Notes under the pieces: generated by a model
Told to the model about the DNA's origin: nothing
Database searches by the model: none
Seen by the model: the letters and a program-made list of their open reading frames with translations, nothing else
Shown: in pieces, positions 58,011 to 64,000 of the stretch
How positions within the stretch are numbered: the first letter of the stretch is position 1
How the letters are laid out: the number at the start of each line of letters is the position of its first letter
From: Rhizobium sp. P32RR-XVIII
Lineage (GTDB): Bacteria > Pseudomonadota > Alphaproteobacteria > Rhizobiales > Rhizobiaceae
Assembly (NCBI RefSeq): GCF_012641395.1
Contig: NZ_JABAIH010000012.1
Location: 1 to 64,000, forward strand
Direction: 5' to 3'
Length of the DNA stretch: 64,000 nt
Program-made: the position numbers and the translations under genes

Positions 58011-59090
58011 CTATCGGGCCAACGAGGCGATGTCGTTGAACATCTCGAGCGCATCTCTCTCGGCCCTGGCGACATAGGCAGCCGCTGCAATGTTGTCTTG
58101 CTCCCGCCAGGACGTCGCCAGTTGGAAAGCGGCGGCCGGATCTCCAGCCAGGAACTGGGAAAGGCCCGCATCTTCGAGCATACCGCGCGTCTTCGAAGTA
58201 TTGGATGCCATGGATGCAAAGGGCGTTCCCGCCATCAATGACAGGCAGGCGGCGTGGAACCGACCGGCAATCAAACCCTTGGCCTCTGCTATCGTGGTCA
58301 GGATGTCAGCGGCCGGGCGGAAGCGTGTCGTGTCCCGTATCATGGCCATGCGCGAAGCCATCAGCGGCCGGAAGACCGACTTGCGAAAGGCGCGATATCC
58401 GATCCGTTGCGGTTGACGCGGGGCCGGCGCTTCATCGGCGACGCCATCCGGCATGAAAACTGCGAAAGGCCGGGCCGACTTGTCGAGAAATGGATTCGAG
58501 GGCTCACAGGTGTTGAGGTTCAGGTAGGACGCATCTCGGCGCCGGAGAGCATGCTCAAGCAGCTGCTTGTTCCGTTCGCTGTTGGCGTTGTCCGTCACGA
58601 CCATCGATCCGCCCCTTGAGGATGACCGATACGAACTCATTGCGCGACTGGACAATGTCAGGTCCGGTACGACTTCCACCTTCAAACCGGCGAGCCTGGC
58701 GTTGTGTGCGCTCCGTGACTCCCTGACGTAAATGCGGTCGAATGCTTCACAGGCGCGCGCTATGGCATCGTCGTTCTCCTCGTAAACCGAATTGACGAGT
58801 ATGCTCGGAACTCCGGCACTGCGGCAGAACGGTCCCACGTCCGCCAGTGCCTTGGCTTGCCTGCTTGAGTGGTGGAGTGTCCCCTCGCCATTAACGATGA
58901 CGAGATCTGCCTTCCTCATTTCATCTTGAAGAGCAGATTGTGTGCGCCAGTCCGTATGAACGGACGATGTCGCTACGACCTGTATGCCGTGTGAGGCAGC
59001 AAGCTTGACGATCTGCGATACGACAAGCCTGCAGCCCAGATGCGGTTTCGTGGATGTGTCGTTGATCAAGATCGCCTTGCTGTCAGACAT
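58011..59090 (-). CDS. polysaccharide pyruvyl transferase family protein
   Basis: A 359-residue GT-B-like enzyme of the family that adds pyruvyl ketals to exopolysaccharide sugars (CsaB/ExoV type). The N-terminal half has AILINDTSTKPHLGC and VIVNGEGTLHHSS, the usual NGEGTxH motif; the C-terminal half has GLIAGRFHAACLSLMAGTPF, the family GRxH block. ATG 59090 gives MSDSKAILIND; the frame to 59174 is not supported. It is divergent from the GT8 gene over 198 bases and marks the start of a surface-polysaccharide cluster. Confidence 0.88.
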   Translation of the reverse strand: MSDSKAILINDTSTKPHLGCRLVVSQIVKLAASHGIQVVATSSVHTDWRTQSALQDEMRKADLVIVNGEGTLHHSSRQAKALADVGPFCRSAGVPSILVNSVYEENDDAIARACEAFDRIYVRESRSAHNARLAGLKVEVVPDLTLSSRAMSSYRSSSRGGSMVVTDNANSERNKQLLEHALRRRDASYLNLNTCEPSNPFLDKSARPFAVFMPDGVADEAPAPRQPQRIGYRAFRKSVFRPLMASRMAMIRDTTRFRPAADILTTIAEAKGLIAGRFHAACLSLMAGTPFASMASNTSKTRGMLEDAGLSQFLAGDPAAAFQLATSWREQDNIAAAAYVARAERDALEMFNDIASLAR

Positions 59091-59174
59091 CGCCCATCCC
59101 TCTCCGGCTCGCCAGCAGCGATACGCCTCACGCAGCCCGCGCCGTAGGTTCCACGAAACAGAAGCTATCAACAC

Positions 59175-59200
59175 GGAACTTGAATGTCTCCCGCCTGGTT
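59175..59200 (+). promoter_or_regulatory. possible EcfG-like promoter before the polysaccharide genes
   Basis: GGAAC (59175-59179), 17 bases, then GGTT (59197-59200). Weaker than the other EcfG-type sites because of the spacing and the G at the first -10 base. It lies 88 bases before the GT8 start. Two direct repeats ATTTAGAA (59219-59226 and 59242-59249) follow and may bind a regulator. Confidence 0.3.
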
Positions 59201-59288
59201 CTAGTTGTACATATTCTCATTTAGAAGATATACATGCGCTAATTTAGAATAAGTGAGTCACGCAGGAACCGTTTGAGGCCTGAACTGA

Positions 59289-60212
59289 ATGTTTCGCTAT
59301 GCTGTGGTAACCTGCGCTGACATGAGAATGATGCCAGCTGCGATCTGCGCGCTTCTTTCCGTCTTCCAGAAGAACTCCCGCGCCGACACGAAGTATATTC
59401 TGATTGGCATCGACTTACAGCAAAGCGCCCACGACGATATTCGCAGATTCAACGAAGCCAACGGGATGGATATCGAAATCGTCACTTACAGCGAACCACC
59501 TGGCCTTGCAGCCACCTCGGGACGCTGGCCTCCGGCAACCCTCGCCCGCCTCTTCATCGACCTGCTCATTTCAGCTTCCTTCGAGCGCGTACTCTACGTC
59601 GACGCGGACATACTCGCAGCGGCGCCTGTCGGCGACCTCATCACGGCAGACCTCCAAGGCAAGGCACTTGGCGCGGTCGATGACTACATCATGGCTTTCC
59701 CGGAGAAGGCACGGAGGAGAGAACAGAAGCTTGGCCTGATGTTCGGGCCAAGATACTTCAATGCCGGCGTGCTGTTATTTGACTGGCAGAAGTGTCTTTC
59801 AGAAGGGCTGCTGGCGCGTGCGCGCGCTTTGATCGAACGGCCAAACGCAAAATTTGACGCGAACGATCAGGACGTTCTCAACGTTGCGTTCCAGGGAACC
59901 TGGCTTCCGTTGCCATTCCGCTGGAACGTACAGACCGGAATGCTGCCCTTCGTTTCAGATCCCGCTGTTGTCCATTTTACCGGCCGGCGCAAACCCTGGC
60001 AGCATTCGATAAACTGGGCCCATCGCAAATTCGCGGGCCAGTATTCGGACCTTCTGAGTGGAACTCCATGGTCCGAATTCTGCGAATGCCGCTCTCCCGC
60101 ACGCGATTTGGGCGACTTCGCCTTGTACGTCGGGAGTACCGTCGGCGGGCTGGCGAGAGCGAAAAAGGTCAAATCGTATTTCAAGGGCGGCATGCGCCCC
60201 ACGGGCGCTTAG
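59289..60212 (+). CDS. glycosyltransferase family 8 protein
   Basis: A 307-residue retaining GT-A transferase. The DxD motif is Asp105-Ala-Asp107 in ERVLYVDADILAAAP; YFNAGVLLFDWQKC and NDQDVLNVAF are the next family blocks, and VVHFTGRRKPW is the C-terminal nucleotide-sugar contact (HFxGxxKPW). LPS galactosyl- and glucosyltransferases (RfaI/RfaJ) share this fold. The donor cannot be told. It opens the plus-strand row of polysaccharide genes and is followed after 10 bases by the next gene. Confidence 0.92.
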   Translation: MFRYAVVTCADMRMMPAAICALLSVFQKNSRADTKYILIGIDLQQSAHDDIRRFNEANGMDIEIVTYSEPPGLAATSGRWPPATLARLFIDLLISASFERVLYVDADILAAAPVGDLITADLQGKALGAVDDYIMAFPEKARRREQKLGLMFGPRYFNAGVLLFDWQKCLSEGLLARARALIERPNAKFDANDQDVLNVAFQGTWLPLPFRWNVQTGMLPFVSDPAVVHFTGRRKPWQHSINWAHRKFAGQYSDLLSGTPWSEFCECRSPARDLGDFALYVGSTVGGLARAKKVKSYFKGGMRPTGA

Positions 60213-60222
60213 TGGCTGGTCG

Positions 60223-61074
60223 ATGAATTCAAATCCAATGCCGCTGAATTTTAGAGAGAGGGACGAATGGCGGCAGTTCTTCTCATCGTTTTCGCACATC
60301 GTTCTGGTCGGAAACAGCGACCGCACCGAACCTTTCCGGCTTACGGAAGCGTTTCCCCAGTCAGCGCTCTTCGTATTCTTCAACAAGGTCTACAAGGTCC
60401 TTAACAGAAGTTTTGACAGGCCTTCGTTGCTGGTGGCGCGAAGCGGGACAAGTGGCGCCAACATTGTCCATCGCAAGGAAGTGAAAGATGTCCTGAGCTT
60501 CTTTCCAGAAGAGGCGCTCGTAGGCATCGTCAACATTCGCGTAGCACCGTCAGAGCAATTCAGCCCCAAATCGGCTTTTGAAGGTGCCAAAGTCTATCAT
60601 CTGGATCTCACCTCGTTGACGAAGGATTACCCCGCCGGAAAAATACCGACGAGCGGTTTTGCCCTGACGCTGTGGCTTCGCGATCTCCAGCCTGCCGCAG
60701 AAATCGTGCTTGCGGGGTTTTCGGGAACAAGGGGCGAAACATGGAAAGTCTTCAACGTTCACGATTGGACTTACGAGCAGGTCTTCCTCCGGCTTTGTGC
60801 CAAAAGAGGAGAGATCGCGGTATTCAATCAGGACGGTGACGTCACACGAGCCGCTGCCTTGTTGAAGAGCTTTCCAGACATGCCCCCTGCCGAACTGCTC
60901 ATGGAGATGACCGCAGTCCTGGCGGAACGTCAGGACAGCGCGAACGACCAGATCGATCGGCTGATGTCGGTGACGAAGTTCCAGCGAGGTCTGGATGCCC
61001 TTTTCCGTCGCATCAGACCCAAGACACGAAAACAGCGGGAGCAAGCCCGACTGAAGAAGGACCCGAATTCATGA
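60223..61074 (+). CDS. putative Rossmann-fold transferase (sialyltransferase-like motifs), unassigned
   Basis: A 283-residue protein I cannot place firmly. Residues 26-34 read IVLVGNSDR, resembling the VVGNSG loop of family GT29 (sialyltransferases); residues 141-160 IPTSGFALTLWLRDLQPAAE followed by IVLAGFSG resemble their second motif, and His180 in NVHDWTYE lies where the catalytic His would be. The C terminus is basic (RKQREQARLKK). Two further genes nearby (62784-63548 minus, 63687-64000 plus) carry a similar opening loop. The start at ATG 60223 lacks a strong ribosome site; ATG 60238 is possible. Confidence 0.6.
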   Translation: MNSNPMPLNFRERDEWRQFFSSFSHIVLVGNSDRTEPFRLTEAFPQSALFVFFNKVYKVLNRSFDRPSLLVARSGTSGANIVHRKEVKDVLSFFPEEALVGIVNIRVAPSEQFSPKSAFEGAKVYHLDLTSLTKDYPAGKIPTSGFALTLWLRDLQPAAEIVLAGFSGTRGETWKVFNVHDWTYEQVFLRLCAKRGEIAVFNQDGDVTRAAALLKSFPDMPPAELLMEMTAVLAERQDSANDQIDRLMSVTKFQRGLDALFRRIRPKTRKQREQARLKKDPNS

Positions 61075-61125
61075 GTCGGGCTGGCAACAGCCTACCGAGC
61101 GGACAAACCAGCGAGAGGCACTCAG

Positions 61126-61818
61126 ATGGATCAGGAAACGATTCGGATATTCATCGGTTTCGATACAAAAGAAGCAGTCGCCTATCATGTTTTATCGCAA
61201 AGCATCCTGGAGAGATCCACGCTCCCCGTTGAGTTCAGCCCTATTGTCTTGTCGAATCTGGGCGGCATTTTCACCCGCGAGCGCAATGCTCTTCAATCAA
61301 CAGAGTTTTCATTCTCGAGATTTCTGACCCCCTATCTAAGCAGCTTTAGGGGCTGGAGCATCTTCATGGACTGCGACATGCTTGCTCGCGCCGACATTGC
61401 CGAATTGTGGTCGCTGCGAGACGAGCGCTACGCCGCGATGTGCGTCAAGCATAATTACACGCCGAAGGTGGAGACAAAATTCCTGGGTCAGACGCAAACC
61501 AAGTATGAGAAAAAGAACTGGTCGAGCCTCGTCATGTTCAACAACGACAAATGCCGCGCACTCTCCCCCGAGTACGTCAATACTGCGACCGGGCTGCAGC
61601 TTCATCAGTTCAAATGGCTTGAGAACGATGACCTGATCGGTAGTATTCCGGTGACCTGGAACTATCTCGTCAACGAATATGAAAAGCGCAATGATGCCAA
61701 GCTCGTTCACTTTACCGATGGCGGTCCTTACTTCGAGGAGTACAAGAACGACGACTATGCCGACGAATGGTTCGCAGCAAGGGACCGGGTATTGTTCGTT
61801 CAGCAGCGCGCAAACTGA
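61126..61818 (+). CDS. GT8-like glycosyltransferase
   Basis: A 230-residue GT-A protein. RIFIGFDTKEAVAYHVLSQS opens the nucleotide-binding fold; the metal-binding DxD is Asp82-Cys-Asp84 in SIFMDCDMLARADI; a C-terminal VHFTDGGPYFEEY resembles the HxTGG-type donor block. It is shorter than the first GT8 gene and distant from it. It lies 51 bases after the sialyltransferase-like gene and 25 before the ELM1-type gene. Substrate unknown. Confidence 0.82.
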   Translation: MDQETIRIFIGFDTKEAVAYHVLSQSILERSTLPVEFSPIVLSNLGGIFTRERNALQSTEFSFSRFLTPYLSSFRGWSIFMDCDMLARADIAELWSLRDERYAAMCVKHNYTPKVETKFLGQTQTKYEKKNWSSLVMFNNDKCRALSPEYVNTATGLQLHQFKWLENDDLIGSIPVTWNYLVNEYEKRNDAKLVHFTDGGPYFEEYKNDDYADEWFAARDRVLFVQQRAN

Positions 61819-61843
61819 GCGCTCAGTCCGGCGTTGAGCAGAC

Positions 61844-62818
61844 ATGGAATCGACCTATGACCCGCCCGTCCTTCAGCGCCCTCTCCGGGTATGGGCGGTC
61901 AGTGAGCAGAAGATAGGCACTCTTTCGCAGTGCCTCGGTGTGGGGCGTTATTTCGACCCCACTCCCTTGGAAAAAATTATCGTTCCGCGCCATGGACTGA
62001 AGCGGTTGCTCGCGCCGCCGATCTTCCGTCGCTCCGAGCCTGAACCGGACATCCTGATTTCTTGCGGATACCGGCCGGAGAAGCCGGTTCTCAAGGCCAA
62101 ACGTGCGTTCGGCAATCGGCCGATCGCCATCCATCTGCAGAGACCGGAGATCGAAGGCTACGACTACGTCTTCGTTTCGCGCCATGATTGGACCGACGAG
62201 CTCTCGAGCAGATCCAACTACTTCCCGATGGTTGGGGTGCCGCACCGGCTCAGTCCCCACGTGATCGAAGAACGGCGTGCGTCTGCGCGAGCGACCTATT
62301 CGCCGGACGACGGCAAGGTTGCCGGTGTCTTTGTGGGTGGGGCGAATGGTGCTTACGAGTATGACCCGTTGGCACTCAACTCGATCGTGGGCGCCGTGAC
62401 GCATCTCCAGGAGCAAGGTTGGCGCGTGCTGGTTTCCACGTCGCGCCGGTCGAGTGAGGCAACACTTGAACAGCTGCTGAGGCTCCGCAGCGACCGCGTC
62501 CAGGTTTGGGACGGGACACTTCCAAATCCCTATCTCGACTTTGTTGCCGCCGCGGACGCTTATCTCATCGCGAAGGACTCCATCACCATGCCGTGCGAAG
62601 CACTGGCATCCGGAAAGCCGGTCTATTCATTGGACCTCACCAAGATCCAAGGTCCGCGTCTGGAGAAGTTCGAGCGCTTCCACAGCGACTTGCAGCAGAC
62701 CCTTCGGCTTACAAGACCTTTCGAAGGAAGCCTCGAACCCTACGACTACGAACCGCTGAATGAAGCTGCGAGGCTGTCCGCCATCATCCGCGACGAAATG
62801 AGCCTTCCTGCTCGCTAG
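61844..62818 (+). CDS. ELM1-family protein (mitochondrial fission ELM1 homologue)
   Basis: A 324-residue GT-B-like protein of the family named after plant ELM1, which is widespread in alphaproteobacteria near lipid or polysaccharide genes. LRVWAVSEQKIGTLSQCLGV, ILISCGYRPEKPVLKAKRAF, VGVFVGGANGAYEYD-like VFVGGANGAYEYD and the nucleotide-sugar-like block AKDSITMPCEALASGKPVYS are present. A glycosyl-transfer role in the surface polysaccharide is plausible but unproven. Its end overlaps the convergent downstream gene by 35 bases. Confidence 0.82.
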   Translation: MESTYDPPVLQRPLRVWAVSEQKIGTLSQCLGVGRYFDPTPLEKIIVPRHGLKRLLAPPIFRRSEPEPDILISCGYRPEKPVLKAKRAFGNRPIAIHLQRPEIEGYDYVFVSRHDWTDELSSRSNYFPMVGVPHRLSPHVIEERRASARATYSPDDGKVAGVFVGGANGAYEYDPLALNSIVGAVTHLQEQGWRVLVSTSRRSSEATLEQLLRLRSDRVQVWDGTLPNPYLDFVAAADAYLIAKDSITMPCEALASGKPVYSLDLTKIQGPRLEKFERFHSDLQQTLRLTRPFEGSLEPYDYEPLNEAARLSAIIRDEMSLPAR

Positions 62819-63548
62819 GCTCTCCCCGCCATAACGGCAAGCCCGTCGTTTCCGCGACTTCCGGGTCTGCCGTATAAATTGGGCAGCGGAGGCTCATCAA
62901 TTTCTTGAGCATCTGAAAGTCGGTATCGCCATGCATCCGGACGAGATTCTCGCTGTTATAGGCGTGACCGCTGGAGCGAGGATTGATGCCGCTCAGGATA
63001 ACGCACGAAGCCCCGCTATGAAGCGCAAGCATCGCGGCAATCACTCCATTCGAGTACTTCGTTGATGCATCCAGCTCAAAGTTGAGGATGCCGCTGACCG
63101 CCCGCACCAGCGCAACGCGCCGATAGCGGTCAATGATCTGAAGTTCGTCGTAGCCGTAGTCAAACCGCTTCAATCCGGCCTCCAGCCGCGAAAGGGCATG
63201 CCTCCACAGCATCAAGTAGAGCGTGCCTGTGCGTTTGGCTTGAAGGACCCTGCGGACCTCGCGGGCGTTGGTGTTTTCGCCTTCGATCTGGTTGAACATC
63301 ATGACGGTGATGTCGGGCTTCGAAATCCCCCATCGCTCAAGCGCCTGCTGCGCCGCATTGATCGTGATCAGGCGATATGAGCCATCCAAGCCCACCGGCC
63401 TGGATGCCACAGGCGCAGAACCGACGACCACCACCTTCTTACCAGCGAGTGTCGGATCCACCCACGGCTTTGGCCTTACCCACTGGTATTTGATGAAGCG
63501 GTAAAGCCACTGTTTTGCCTCGAACAATTTCCGGCGCACGGTCCCCAA
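62784..63548 (-). CDS. putative Rossmann-fold transferase with GSAP loop, unassigned
   Basis: A 254-residue protein. After a basic N terminus, KKVVVVGSAPVASRP (residues 37-50) is a nucleotide-binding type loop; LITINAAQQALERWGISKPDI follows a pattern of GT29 and DUF115-type proteins (iNaA ... G..PD). Residues 165-190 (YSNGVIAAMLALHSGASCVI then LSGINP) parallel the second motif of the gene at 60223, and His195 in SGHAYNSEN could be catalytic. Transcribed against its neighbours and overlapping the ELM1-type gene by 35 bases at the 3' end. Function unknown. Confidence 0.6.
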   Translation of the reverse strand: MGTVRRKLFEAKQWLYRFIKYQWVRPKPWVDPTLAGKKVVVVGSAPVASRPVGLDGSYRLITINAAQQALERWGISKPDITVMMFNQIEGENTNAREVRRVLQAKRTGTLYLMLWRHALSRLEAGLKRFDYGYDELQIIDRYRRVALVRAVSGILNFELDASTKYSNGVIAAMLALHSGASCVILSGINPRSSGHAYNSENLVRMHGDTDFQMLKKLMSLRCPIYTADPEVAETTGLPLWRGEPSEQEGSFRRG

Positions 63549-63686
63549 CCGCTCATCTCCTTCCGATCATTCGATCGTTTTCAGCCAGCGTCACGGCCGC
63601 CCGCAGCGAACGTCGATACCTTTTTCAAACTGAATGTAGTATTCGATAATATATGTCAGGCACACGATAAAACGGAATTAGTTGCG

Positions 63687-64000
63687 ATGGCGATGGACCC
63701 GGCTCTAAAGAGCGTCAAAGGCAGCAGAAAATCACGCTCGCCCGACGAAGCCACGCTAGAAACTATAAAGTTCGAACATCAACGTTGGCTTACGAAGCTG
63801 GGAATATTGGATCGGCCCTGGCTCATACTGGGTTCGGCACCGGAGCCTACTCTCCCATCGGACATTCTGCAAAACTGCGCCCGGGTCGACATCAACAACG
63901 CCGGCCGGACGGCGGAAATATTGAGCCTGGGACCAGCCGATCTGACAATACGCAAGCGGAGGAAAACCTGGAAAGAACATCCGCGGCTGCGCACCCGCGG
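63687..64000 (+). CDS. putative Rossmann-fold transferase with GSAP loop, partial at window end
   Basis: An open frame from ATG 63687 (or 63693) to the window edge, 104 complete codons without a stop. After a polar lead, WLILGSAPEPTLPSDIL (residues 46-62) and ARVDINNAGRTAEILSLGPA then DLTI repeat the loop-plus-iNxA pattern of the protein encoded at 62784-63548. It is a diverged paralogue. The C-terminal part is outside the window. No strong ribosome site is visible upstream. Confidence 0.6.
   Translation, partial: MAMDPALKSVKGSRKSRSPDEATLETIKFEHQRWLTKLGILDRPWLILGSAPEPTLPSDILQNCARVDINNAGRTAEILSLGPADLTIRKRRKTWKEHPRLRTR

Noticed and set aside
62784..62818. 35-base overlap of two convergent genes as a sign of a wrong gene call
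   Set aside because: Both frames carry recognisable protein features to near their ends, and short convergent overlaps are common in bacteria.
1..64000. CRISPR arrays, tRNA or rRNA genes
   Set aside because: No regularly spaced repeats and no sequence resembling the T-loop/anticodon layout of a tRNA or conserved rRNA segments was seen by eye; a covariance-model scan would be the decisive test.

Overview
The window is a 64 kb piece of a Rhizobiaceae chromosome, most like the Rhizobium/Agrobacterium/Sinorhizobium clade. I infer this from a phosphatidylcholine synthase gene (pcs), a direct-repeat LexA box of the alphaproteobacterial type (GTTC-N7-GTTC) between ssb and uvrA, promoters with the EcfG/RpoE2 general-stress consensus (GGAAC-N16-CGTT), a sigma54-type promoter before glnB-glnA, and the flavour of the housekeeping proteins. 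No species can be assigned from the sequence alone.

Layout. 1-2.9 kb: the last 25 codons of an IS30-type transposase, a small membrane protein, an HxlR-type regulator with two palindromic operators, and a FabF paralogue broken near its C terminus by an in-frame TAG. 2.9-6.8 kb (minus strand): coaD, two cyclophilins, queA and tgt. 6.8-7.7 kb: very small membrane-protein genes, two of them behind an EcfG-type promoter. 7.7-18.9 kb: gyrA, marC, msrA, ssb/uvrA with an SOS box, a DUF72 protein and bifunctional NAD(P)HX repair enzyme. 19-25 kb: nitrogen control (glnB-glnA), hspQ, an IalB-like protein, an orphan peptide-binding protein, and a DsbA/FrnE-like protein. 25-37 kb: repair helicases mfd and recG with sdhE, a phytase-like esterase, a DUF502 protein, and glmU-glmS. 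The glmU-glmS gap can form two competing RNA structures.

37-47.3 kb (minus strand) holds two complete ABC importers in tandem: a Ytf/Yjf-type (galactofuranose-like) sugar importer with its own GntR regulator, and a BMP-type nucleoside importer. 47.3-54.2 kb holds a quinone oxidoreductase, pcs, ferredoxin-NADP reductase, a GntR regulator and a MacAB-like exporter. 54.2-58 kb is a run of small or stress-linked genes: a GFA protein, a DUF4242-cyclase fusion, an internally duplicated membrane protein and a YihY/BrkB protein; the last two are flanked by divergent EcfG-type promoters.

58-64 kb is accessory: a surface-polysaccharide cluster with a pyruvyl transferase, two GT8-like transferases, an ELM1-family protein and three divergent Rossmann-like proteins carrying a G(N/S)(S/A)-type loop that may form one unrecognised transferase family. 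The last of these runs off the window end.

The observations I rank highest are the glmU-glmS intergenic RNA structure, the amber-interrupted fabF with its twin HxlR operators, the three-member Rossmann family in the polysaccharide cluster, the tRNA-guanine transglycosylase lacking two of three zinc cysteines, and the set of small genes under EcfG-like promoters.
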